Positions 10,190 to 19,600 of a DNA stretch of 32,487 nucleotides are shown here, piece after piece. The notes under the pieces are model-generated. The model worked only from the letters and a program-made list of their open reading frames with translations. It was not told where the DNA came from and did no database searches. The first letter of the stretch is position 1; each line of letters opens with the position of its first letter. The translations under genes were made by a program, and so were the position numbers. The stretch is from Pelargonium cotyledonis (taxonomy: Eukaryota > Streptophyta > Magnoliopsida > Geraniales > Geraniaceae): contig JAYMTA010000277.1 of the NCBI GenBank assembly GCA_036897625.1, forward strand, positions 1 through 32,487, written 5' to 3'.

Positions 10190-10372
10190 ATGGTTGGTCA
10201 TGTGACACTGAAAGGTCCAAGTGTGGTGAAGGAGATTATTATGGGATTGGGACTTGGGGTGCTTGCTGGAGGTTTATGGAAGATGCAACACATGAAACAG
10301 AAGAAAAAGATCAGAGAGTTTTATGACATGTTAGATAAGGGTGAGATCAGTCTTGTTGTGGAAGAAGAATAA
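10190..10372 (+). CDS. Cytochrome c oxidase subunit 5C, 60 aa
   Basis: A small subunit of mitochondrial complex IV, embedded in the inner membrane. The single coding exon gives 60 residues beginning MVGHVTLKGPSVVKE. The family signature LKGPSVVKE is followed by a glycine-rich membrane helix (residues about 17-30, ending GGLWKM), a lysine-rich stretch, and the typical C-terminus FYD-L-KGEIS-VVEEE. The first ATG at 10190 was chosen because the reading frame before it lacks an ATG and crosses a probable splice acceptor at 10175. Compared with the usual 63-64 aa, about four residues are missing at the N-terminus, and the Trp normally after KMHH is Met here. The frame is intact, so it is probably functional, perhaps as a diverged paralogue. 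The neighbouring ATG-proximal leader suggests leader-intron regulation. Confidence 0.9.
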   Translation: MVGHVTLKGPSVVKEIIMGLGLGVLAGGLWKMQHMKQKKKIREFYDMLDKGEISLVVEEE

Positions 10373-10444
10373 TTACTTGCCTTACACTCTATATAGGAGC
10401 ATTAATGTAGTTTAAATTCCTCTTGTGCAAGATGGGCAAACTAA

Positions 10445-10605
10445 TAAATGATTTTTATTACCGAGGCAAGTTAGGTCAAACGGTTTTAAGCGTTTAGGAT
10501 TCCTTTTGAGGTCTCGAGTTTGAGTGTCCCTGCTAACGGTATGGGATGAAAAGAGCTACCCCATGTTTTGTAGTTCAACTGATAAAAAATTAAATGATTT
10601 TTATT
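10445..10605 (+). mobile_element. tRNA-derived SINE with 15-bp target duplication
   Basis: TAAATGATTTTTATT occurs at 10445-10459 and 10591-10605, a perfect 15-bp direct repeat flanking a body of about 131 bp (10460-10590). The body starts ACCGAGGCAAGTTAGGTCAA, has an A-box-like GGTCAAACGG and a B-box-like GTCTCGAGTTTGAG, and ends in an A-rich tail (GATAAAAAAT). Related copies lie at 13961 and about 766, with a tRNA-like cousin at 12600. It sits just downstream of COX5C, possibly in or beside its 3' UTR. Confidence 0.8.
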
Positions 10606-10939
10606 GGTAATTTACTATGACACACTCTTTCCTTGCTAGGGTTGAGCTATTGATTCATATTGTAGTTATACACACGTTCACTTTTGAATGACCGCGATTT
10701 TGTCACAATTATAATCCTACCATGGGTCCATGATGGAGAAAGCTTAATATACCACAATTTAAGTAGGAGATTGAAAGGGCTCATACTGATCATAATTTAC
10801 TCATTTATGAAAGATTTTTGACGAAATGAATCCACAATACTAGTTTATACACAAATTTGAATATGCTTCTAAAACGTAGCTAATATCGCCATATACAAAT
10901 ACTAAAATTATTTTGTGCAAGGAAATAAGCCCAATATAT

Positions 10940-13610
10940 TCACCTTGATTCAGAGTCTTCGAATGTTTCAAAGCTTTGATAAGCAGGAAACTCGTCAACA
11001 ATTGAGTCTTCAGAAGCCTCAGGGTTCGTATACGCGGGAACTTCATAATCATAGGAGTTTTCAGAAGATTCAGACATCTCATCGGCCAAAGTTGGATAAG
11101 ATTCAGTTTCTTCAGGCTGAGCAAAGTAAAGCAAGTACTTTGCTCCACTAATCACATCGTATACCATTAGTCCTACTCGGCCTCCAAACCAACTGCCCAA
11201 ATGACTTCCAACGAGATAACCAAACCTCCCAAGCCTTTGCTCTCCTGAATACCCTCCAGCGTATGCGCCAACCAAGGTCCCAGTGCCCCTGAGGAACGCT
11301 TCTGTCATGCTACCTCCATAGTACATAGCCTCAAAAAAGTCCCATCCAGAAGAAATTATGGGCCCTATGATTCGCTTAGCTTTCCGGCTTGCAAGCTTTG
11401 CTGCCTTTGCTCCATCTTTTTGTGCTACTCTGGCTGCTTCAGAAGGAGACATCCCTTGTCCCAGTGCTTCAACTAGGGCAGTTTCAATTGCATCATGTCT
11501 GGCTTTCTCAACATGTACAGATCTGATGTTGTAGAAATAGAGCTTCACACCTTCCTTGACCGTGCAAGCGACAGTTCCAGAACCCATGTCAAAGCAATTC
11601 AACAATGTGAACTTCCCACTTTGGGATGAAGCCTCGTCTCCAATCAACTGCCGAGATTTTTCAGCTACAGTAAGCAAAAAGATATTACACTTTATAAGCC
11701 ACATCCCCAATGCGAAAATATAATATATAAGAAAAACACCCTAGACAGGATGAATTGCAGGCTTTACAAGTTTATTATCATGAAGCTTTGAAAGGTAACC
11801 CAAGATATCAATTTGAAAAACAAAGAATGTTGAAATGCCGAGGTTAGAAATAAAACAATTTTAAAACAGTACAGTAATGTTTTATGTTATTTTGTGGGTA
11901 ATGGAGTTGATTTTAGTGTTTTTATATGGATAATGTACAGGATTTTATCATATTAACATTATGCGTATTTATTTTCTTAGTTATAGTTTACATAAGGATT
12001 TATAGATGTCACATATATGTCATCTTCCCGGTGCCAAAACAAGAGTCCAGTAAACTAATTTAGGTTGTCCAGATAATATTTGGAAACATTGAGGGGTTAG
12101 AGTTTCCACTAATATTAATATCAATAATAAACATGTGTAGCACTTTGGTAAATGAACAGGTTTCTATTTCTGATCTAGACATGGAGAAAACTGAACAAAT
12201 CAGAGACAAAAAAATGAATAAAATGCATAAGCATAGTTATGAGTCAACCTATGCAATTCAAAAGATCCTTTAAGACACAAAATAAAATTTTACTATCCAA
12301 TGGTTTTGATAGTGGGAAACTGGAATTGAAAAATATTTAGGCCAGAGGAACCAAAGAAGTACGTCCCAATATTAAGTACCATTTCAGCATATAAGGCAGG
12401 CAAAAAGTAAATCAACAATGAATTTGAAAAGTTCAACCAAATAATAATGGCTTATCAAGAACGTGGAAAAACCATAGTACCTTAAACCATTTCTTAATGC
12501 AATTCTACACAACACAAGAGCACGAAGAAAAATGCCGTAAATAGTGACATTACAAAAAAATTGAACAGCAAAGTAATTAAGCAAAAGGGTCCAATCAAGA
12601 GTTGGGCCAAGCGGTTGAGGCGCTTTCGATTCCCTTTGAGGTCTCAGGTTCAAGCCTCATTGTCGACAATATGGGGTGAGATTTATGGATTTAAGGGGAA
12701 CTAATAACTAACAAAGTGACCTCCCCACTAGGGGATGAGAATCATTGGGCCTGTCCCATCGCTTATCAAAAAAAGAGGGACACTGTTAACAACTGCCCAG
12801 AGGGAACTACTTCATTGATTTACTTTGAAACTATATGCTATGAACCACTATCCATCTAAGGTGATTTCATGACAGGGTAAATAAGACCACAAATTTACCA
12901 GACAGTCCAAAAATGCAGATATTTAATCTTCTGGTTCTGGAGTGTTTTTTTTTTTTTTCTTTAAAAGGAAAACTTCTGGAGTTCTAAACTAGGTAAACAT
13001 AAATTTTAACCCACCTCAATATAAAAAATTGTGAACCTAAATCAATGGATTATTTAGCTCTGGGTTGAGCTCTGTATTTCCATCTCCAATAAATAAATAA
13101 ACAAAGTGAAGCTTCAAACTTTATACCTACTCTAGTCCTTTTCCCAACAGCCGAATCAAACCCATATGAACAAATTCCCAAATTTGCACTCTATTCAGTT
13201 CCATTTTTGCATCATGAGATTGCGATTTTTCACATAAATGCCTCAAATCTTCCCAAATTGGTTATTTAAGTAATTTAACGCTGGGTTGAGCCCAGTATTT
13301 CCATCTCCAATCAACAACAACAACCAAAACAAAACAAAAAGTGAATCTTCAAACTTTACACTTCCTCTATTCCTTTTCCCAATAGCCAAATCAAACCCAT
13401 CCAGACAAATTCCCAAATTTGCAATTCATTTAGTTCTATTTTTGCATCACGCGATTGCGATTCTTCACATAAATGCCTCAAATCTTACGAAATTTGAAGA
13501 ATACATTCAAAAATGTAAATGAAAAAATAGGAAATACCTGTGAAGCTGAGGACGATGATACTGACGATCCCGATAGCAACATGCACTCGCCTCTTGAATA
13601 CCAAATTCAT
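10940..13610 (-). CDS. Uncharacterised GxxxG membrane-anchored protein, 265 aa
   Basis: Two exons: 13538-13610 (start ATG at 13610) and 10940-11664, joined in phase 1 across a 1,873-bp GT-AG intron. Residues 1-24 (MNLVFKRRVHV then a hydrophobic run) look like a membrane anchor or signal sequence with basic residues on the N-terminal side. A conserved block around NCFDMGSGTVACTVKEGVK follows, then an Ala/Lys-rich helical region, then IIGPI-SGWDFFE and a glycine-rich segment (residues 141-194) with repeated GxxxG spacing, suited to packing in or on membranes. The tail (about 209-265) is very acidic and holds a 14-residue duplication. The two-exon model is supported by the downstream paralogue, which has the same 73-nt first exon and phase. 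The family recurs in plants to my recollection, but I know no function. The large intron carries a SINE-like repeat. Confidence 0.82.
10952..11044 (-). repeat. 14-codon duplication in the acidic tail
   Basis: Residues 232-245 (EVPAYTNPEASEDS) and 249-262 (EFPAYQSFETFEDS) of the 265-aa protein align without gaps, sharing E-PAY, E and EDS. The coding units are at 11003-11044 and 10952-10993, 42 nt each. The paralogue at 14600-15392 lacks this tail, so the duplication arose after or independently of the gene duplication. Confidence 0.75.
12600..12775 (+). mobile_element. SINE-like, tRNA-related repeat in an intron
   Basis: The start GTTGGGCCAAGCGGTTGAGG resembles a tRNA A-box region (TGGCCAAGTGG-like), and GGTTCAAGCC about 45 bp later is a good B-box. 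A body of about 110 bp follows and ends in an A-rich tail (ATCAAAAAAAG, 12775). It shares the A- and B-box portion with the repeats at 10460 and 13961. I could not find a convincing target duplication. Confidence 0.6.
13055..13480. repeat. Diverged direct repeat of about 200 bp
   Basis: The segment from about 13055 (CTGGGTTGAGCTCTGTATTTCC) is repeated from about 13280 in the same order: ATTTCCATCTCCAAT, CTTCAAACTTTA, AGCC-AATCAAACCCAT, ACAAATTCCCAAATTTGCA, TTTTTGCATCA, GCGATT and CACATAAATGCCTCAAATCTT. Both copies are in the long intron near its 5' end. It looks like an old segmental duplication and is not coding. Confidence 0.75.
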
Positions 13611-14599
13611 AATTACTCGTAAGATCTAACCCTAAAACAATTTGAAATCTGAGATCAGAAAAAAGTGTGGCCTTCAAAAACTTGAAGGCAGAGAGAAGAA
13701 TCTGTTGGTCGAAGCCAAAATGTAACGTTGAATTGCTGTTATATTTTTAGTTGCTGCAGTTTTTAAATATCTGAGTCTTCTTAATTTTGAAAGAAGCGAC
13801 ACGGAGAAATCAGCGAACGACAGCTTAAACGCGCCGTTTACGCTTCTCTCGCAAACTACCATCGACATAGTTGTCGTATCACCTCAAAACGCATTCTCAT
13901 TTATTTTGGAAAAGAAAAAAAAAAAGTTTCATTTTGGTTTCCAACTGTTCATTTCGTTCTACCGAAGCAGGTTGGGTCAAACGGTTTAAGCGTTTCAAAT
14001 TCACATAGAGGTCTCAGGTTATAATGAGTGATTTTCACTTTATTGATTCCTTTTGAATGACGTTAATTCTTAAAATAGGAATTTTAAAATGACGTTTTAA
14101 GTTCATGTATTTAATTCTTAAATTATATCCTCCGACTTTAATCTTTCGAACAACTTGGAAGAGTGAAGAGCACACACTTTCTCATGGGACTTGGGTATGT
14201 TTAAATTACTCTAAAGAGTTCGATAAATTATATGTTGAATTGTTGACTATGATGTGTCTTGTTTATGACTAGTTGAAATATATTTTAATATTTTATGTAT
14301 CATGATCATATTTACACGTTCATGAGTCAATTTAATGTATCCGTCCCAAAATGACTTCACAACCTATAACGTCACAACTCCCAACTTGTGGAAAATACAA
14401 CTTAATTTGCTGTCAAGACTATTGTACCAACTGTACATAATTTTGAACAGGTCTCTAAAATGTAGTTTACATTGCATATACATGACTAAATCAAAATCAA
14501 TATATACACACGCATGTGTTTTAGGATTTGAAATAAAGGCAAATTGTACACCTCGATTCAACACGAGCATGTAAACATTTGAATATATATTAAGAAGCC
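13611..14599. other. Spacer between the tandem GxxxG genes
   Basis: This region holds the promoter of the upstream paralogue (to the right of 13610) and the 3' flank of the second paralogue (to the left of 14600). A truncated SINE of the 10460 family lies at 13961-14030 (ACCGAAGCAGGTTGGGTCAA). No ORF with coding character is visible; the overlapping open frames near 14335-14574 are AT-rich and unconvincing. Confidence 0.5.
13961..14030 (+). mobile_element. Truncated SINE of the 10460 family
   Basis: It starts ACCGAAGCAGGTTGGGTCAA, followed by ACGGTTTAAGCGTTT and GAGGTCTCAGGTT, matching the first half of the SINE at 10460-10590. The 3' half is missing and no target duplication is evident. Confidence 0.6.
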
Positions 14600-15392
14600 T
14601 TAAAGCTCATTTATACTAGATGAGTTTCTATTACAAGACATCTCAAAACCCATGATATAAAGAGCTTTATGGTATTGAAATTGAACAAATTGAAACAAGG
14701 AGTTGATTCCATTCATGAAATCGTACACCATTAGCCCTATTGCACTTCCAAACCAACTGCCCAAATGGCTTCCAACAAGAAAACCAAACCTCCCAAGCCT
14801 TTGCTCTCCCGCGAACCCTCCCGCGTAAGTGCCCAACAATGTCCCCGTGCCCCTCATGAATCCTTGCGCCACGCTACCTCCATAGTAAATAACCTCGAAC
14901 AAGTCCCATCCGCACGAAACAATGGGCCCGATGATGTGCCTGGCTCTACGTTTTGCCACCTTCGCTGCCTCTTTCCCGTACATTTGAGCTTGTTTGGCTG
15001 CATCTTTAGGGGACATCCCCCGTCCTAGTGCCTTGACTAGCCCGACATGAATTGCCTTATGTCGGGCAGTCTCAACGTACGCGGGTCTAATGTTGTGGAA
15101 GTAGAAATATAGCTTCACGCCCTCTTTTACCGCGCAACCTACGGTTCCCGAGTTCATGTCAAAGCAATTCAACAATTTCAAAGAATTGGTCTCTTTCCCA
15201 CATGTCCGCACACATTTTTCAGCTTTAGAAAATGCAAACAAAAAGTAAGAGCTTGTTAATAACTTTTGACAAATATGATAACGAACGATATACAAATGAA
15301 TTGATTGATCGATCGATACCTGTGATGCTAAGGACGATGATAGTGGAAATAACTAGTACAAAAAGAACTCGCTTCCTGTTTACCAAATCCAT
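14600..15392 (-). CDS. Uncharacterised GxxxG membrane-anchored protein, 231 aa
   Basis: Two exons: 15320-15392 (ATG at 15392) and 14600-15222, joined in phase 1 across a 97-bp GT-AG intron. The first exon is 73 nt, exactly as in the paralogue at 10940-13610, and encodes a basic start (MDLVNRKR) and a hydrophobic anchor. The second exon keeps the family blocks: NCFDMNSGTVGCAVKEGVK, a helical Ala/Lys-rich stretch, HIIGPIVSCGWDLFE, and the glycine-rich segment GGFAGEQRLGRFGFLVGSHL, GLMVYD. Differences are a two-residue insertion (FYFHN), extra cysteines, and a short, non-acidic C-terminus in place of the paralogue's acidic tail. The function is unknown. Its start faces the Lon gene across about 1.1-1.3 kb. 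Confidence 0.82.
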
Positions 15393-16534
15393 GGATTGCC
15401 TAAAACATTTTTCCTAGCCTTAGACCTTAATTTGATGTACAAATTAATATACACATGTTGAGATGAGTTCGGAAACTTCATCAGAAACTTGGAAACGAGG
15501 GAAGAACCTGAAGCCATGTGTTATTTTAAAAGTCTGATACTTTCCTTTCCCATTAATATTTATTACTGAAAGTTTAAGAAACATTAATAAAGAAAGGAAA
15601 GAGCAGGCAAGGTCACAAGGCTAAGTTTAGTGCTTTGGCTTTGCTGATTCTTTCCTTCAAACCACCAAACATATCGATTTCAACCTTCGAATTGGTATTC
15701 TTCAAGCCAAAACACGAGAAAACGAATGAAAAAGATTAATAAAAACAGCTTTTTTTTTCGAATGCATAACTTAAACTCGTGAAGGTCGACCTTAAGCCTC
15801 CAACTCTACTCCCAGGAGGACGATAAACTCTAGTGTTCTCTCTTTACTCGATTCAAAGAAGCGCATTAGTAAATATTGATGGGAGGTTAATGATGAGGTA
15901 CATTGTAATCTAAATAGTAATTCTAGTTGCAATACATAGACTTTTCGGCACATTGATTTAGGCGGTGAAATATTCAGTTCAATTCATTCATCATCTTACA
16001 ATTCGAGCGTGCGTGTCGTGCTAAAAGTTGTATGTGTGTTGTGCGATTCGACACGAACACAACACAATTATGAATACAAAGCACGAACACAACATGATAA
16101 CTAGTTGGGCCGTGTTGACACGACAAAAGTAACACATTTAAGTGAATGAGCATTTAAGTGAATGAGTCAGGGTTGACTCATTTAGCACAACACGACGCAA
16201 AACGAATGAATTAACAAAGAAGAGAAATGAAAAAAGAGGTTTGGATTGCAAATGGATATATGATATTATGATATGACCTAGAGTTATATTTTAGGTAAAA
16301 ACACTGCTTATTATATTTTACATAAATCATAAAAAAGAAACTGAAAACCCTAATTATATTCGTATTTATGGTGATTAAATAACCGACATCTTCTCCAAAA
16401 TTATTTTAACCTAACATTCTCGCACAAAACTGCTTTGCTTCTTGCTTTGCTTTTTGCTTTGCTTTTGCTGGGTTCACTTCACACAACACCCAGGGGCAAT
16501 ACCGTCAATTTTGTCTGTGAGAACCAAGGGGTTT
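15393..16534. promoter_or_regulatory. Divergent intergenic region: GxxxG gene and Lon
   Basis: The space separates two genes transcribed away from each other and must hold both promoters. It includes a pyrimidine/purine hairpin at about 15540-15601 (CTTTCCTTTCCCATTAATATT against its near-complement), a repeat-like block of ACACGAACACAAC words at 16050-16200, a 16-bp tandem repeat (CATTTAAGTGAATGAG at 16135 and 16151), a telo-box AAACCCTAA at 16345-16353, and a CTTTGCTT-type pyrimidine repeat at 16431-16469. The last two are probably in the Lon core promoter or leader. No gene is seen. Confidence 0.5.
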
Positions 16535-16586
16535 ATGAAGGGCTTTAACACTTGTATCCCCCACACCCAATTTCCACACTCCATCA

Positions 16587-16628
16587 ATGCTAATGGCGCT
16601 TCTTCTCCAATCCATCAACCCAAACTAG
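16587..16628 (+). other. Possible 13-codon upstream ORF before Lon
   Basis: ATG at 16587 opens a 13-codon frame (with a second ATG at 16593) that ends at TAG 16626-16628, out of frame with Lon and 71 bp before the Lon start at 16700. If transcription starts upstream of it, it could reduce initiation at 16700. It also lies inside the in-frame extension that begins at 16535. Confidence 0.35.
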
Positions 16629-16699
16629 CGCTCACTTCCAGACCTAACTTCTCCTTTTTGCCCCTCAAGTCCCAATCTTATTACTCCCTTGCCCCTCCC

Positions 16700-19600
16700 A
16701 TGCTGAAGCTCCTCTCCCGACCCCATGCCTTCTCTCCGGCCGTCCGAGTTGGCGCTCGCGACTCGACCTCGCCGCTGTTGAGGGCCCTGAGCTCGTTCAG
16801 AGGGTTGGGTCGGAGAGACGATTGTGGTTTGGGCCGGAGAGGGAGAGCATTTTTCTGCTCCGACTCCAGTGATGGCTCCGGGTCCGATTCAGACCAAGTC
16901 AGAGCGGTGGAGGTCGAAAGCGAGGAGGCTGTATCGAATAGCTCGTCTGCTATCGTGCCCACCAATCCCAGACTCGAGGATTATCAAACGGTTGGTCTTG
17001 AATGTGATTTTATTATACTAGTGTGTTTGTTTGCTTGGAAAAGTGGATAGAGAGTTCAGGAAAGGGTAGAGAATGTTCTGTTGTAGTAGAAAGTTCAGGA
17101 AAGGGTAGAGAATGTTCTGTTGTGGTGCCGTGTGGGAGAATGGACAGAAGAAATGAAATTTATGGATATTTTAGGGGAATTGTACATATTGATCATTAAA
17201 AAATGAAAGGGGTAGGAAATGAAAATTCGAGTGCAGCAAAAAAGATTGAAATTTTATCCTGTGCTAATTTGTCTTAGGTCTTGGAGATGGAAAAAATGCA
17301 GCTTTGAAGTTACTGAAATAAATATTTTGATTTTCTCTATGTCTAGGCAGTCTAGCATATATGTTTTTTTTTTTGCTTCATTATTATTATTATTATTTTA
17401 TTTGGGCTGTGATGATGTGTGATCAGCTAGCTGTTGTTCCACATTTTCATGGTGAAGTTAAATTTTTGTGCTCGTCAAACCTTTGCTTTGGCACCTAAAG
17501 GCATTGACTTTTTTTAGTTTTTTGAATTTTCGGATAAACATCCTATTTGGTTGATCTCGTTTTGGCCTTTGGGCAATTTCGCTCTCTTACAGAATTTACT
17601 TGACTGATGGGAATAGGGACTTATTATTTAACCTAGAATTTGATACTGCAAATGCTTCACTCTATTTTTGTAAAGTGGTTTTAAAATTCACCACTAGGTG
17701 CATTGTTCTCCTCATAAGTACGCAGCCACTCAAGTAGTATGATAAATTTGTGGAATGCGTAATGGTTGCTACATAGGATTATCTTCGTGGTCTTTTGCTT
17801 AATCTTCAACACAACAGAAGTTGGAGGGCTACGAAAGTTGTTGTCATGAAGTTGATTCTGAGTTCTTTGGTTCCAATCAAATTCATCCAAGACACTATGA
17901 ATATGATTACTCCATGATTCTGATACCAGTATAGCATTGTGACATTCGTGCATACTATCTAAAAGAACTTTTCAATTGCTTTTCTAGTCTTGTTTGTTGC
18001 TTATTTATTCACGACAACTGTATTTTATCTTTCTTTATAGGTTATTGCATTACCGCTGCCACACAGACCACTTTTTCCTGGTTTTTACATGCCAATTTAT
18101 GTGAAGGTATGGCAGATTCTTTCTTAGTACATCTAATATTGGATGCTTTATAGTTTCTGTCAGATTTCGTCAACCCAAAAGCCTAAACTGATAGGTGGAA
18201 GGTTCAACTAGTGTATTAAGATGTTGTAATATATACATTTAATAGATGTGGTATCCCATCAACTCTTCCCCTCGTGTGGAGGGACATATCTTTTGCTGAT
18301 GGACCACAATAGGTATTTGTTTTAGTCGGTGAACCAAAGACCACATGGGTAGGCTGTTAAAATGGTCACAGGCCTGAATCAAAACTTGCTTGGGTACAAT
18401 ATAAAATTTCCTCTAACCCAACTGATAGGTGGAGGGTTCAAATAGTCTATTAACAAGTATTTTTTTCTTTGAAGAAGTTTATTAACATAAATTTTTAATC
18501 TCCCCAACGGTTCTCTTAATAATATTTTATTATCTGTACAGGACCCCAAATTGTTAGCAGCATTACAGGAAAGACGAACACGTCAAGCTCCATATGCTGG
18601 TGCCTTCCTTCTAAAAGATGAGCCAGGAACTGGTTCTGAAACGGAGAAAGACTTAGCTGATATTAAAGGAAAAGAGTTGTTAAATCGTCTTCATGAAGTT
18701 GGTACACTTGCACAGGTATGCTGCAATATCATTTCAGAAATTTAATATAATTTTTATTTTTTGAATCCGAAATGCCTATCGAATAATGATCTAATGCTGT
18801 TTGTTTGTAATGTGATCTACATGATTTATCAGATCACAAGTATCCAAGGAGACCAGGTTATCCTTATTGGTCATAGGCGACTTCGAATAACAGAGATGGT
18901 CAGTTGGGAAAACACCCTAATTTTTGTTGTATTTACAGAGACTTTTTCACTGCTTTATATTACTGTTCTTGAGTGACATCCTATATCCCTACAAGATTGG
19001 CTTCTTTGAATAGTTTCGGGGCAAAAATAATTATGGCTTCTGTGCAGGTCAGCGAGGACCCTCTTACAGTCAAAGTTGATCATCTGAAGGTAAGGTGTTC
19101 AGTCATCGGTGTTATATGTTTTTCCCAATTACATTGATTATTGTATGACAATTACAAACTTCACATTCATAAGTAGACAAGTATTCTACTTTCCATCTCA
19201 ATGTGCCTCTCTTTGTATTGCAGGAATTGCCATATAACAAGGATGATGATGTTATAAAGGCAACCTCATTTGAAGTTATATCAACTCTAAGAGATGTTCT
19301 AAAAACTAGTTCTCTTTGGAGAGATCATGTTCAAACTTATACGCAGGTTTGTGGTTCTTCCAACACATTCATTAACAACATCATATTCTTTATAATTCAT
19401 AGGAATTTGTTGGTCAGCCTTTTGTACCATTTGATGCATATGGCTGAATTGTGGCTTTTTCCATTTATTAACCATACTTCGGTATGGTACTTTTGTCATA
19501 GAGCTCCTTTATATTGAGTGGGAAGAAACAGAAAAGGGAGGGTGAAGAAGTGAGTATGTACTGAAACACTGTTTAGATTAAGTACTGTGAAGTTATGGAA

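Larger units (their letters stand above)
11665..13537 (-). other. Long intron of the first GxxxG gene
   Basis: The 1,873-bp intron is bounded on the minus strand by donor ACAG|GTATTTC and acceptor CTGTAG|CTGA. It contains a SINE-like repeat at 12600-12775. It also contains a diverged direct repeat in which text around 13055-13235 (GGGTTGAG, ATTTCCATCTCCAAT, CTTCAAACTTTA) recurs around 13280-13480. No coding segment was found. The equivalent intron in the paralogue is only 97 bp. Confidence 0.75.

Noticed and set aside
14765..15028. 87-codon plus-strand frame
   Set aside because: It is antisense to the well-supported second exon of the 231-aa GxxxG gene.
10940..15392. Idea that COX5C, the GxxxG pair and Lon form a mitochondrial gene cluster
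   Set aside because: Plant genes of shared pathways seldom cluster except for some specialised metabolism. The localisation of the GxxxG proteins is unknown, and the genes are on different strands with separate promoters.
16681..16965. 94-codon minus-strand frame
   Set aside because: It is antisense to Lon exon 1, which fits the family on the plus strand.
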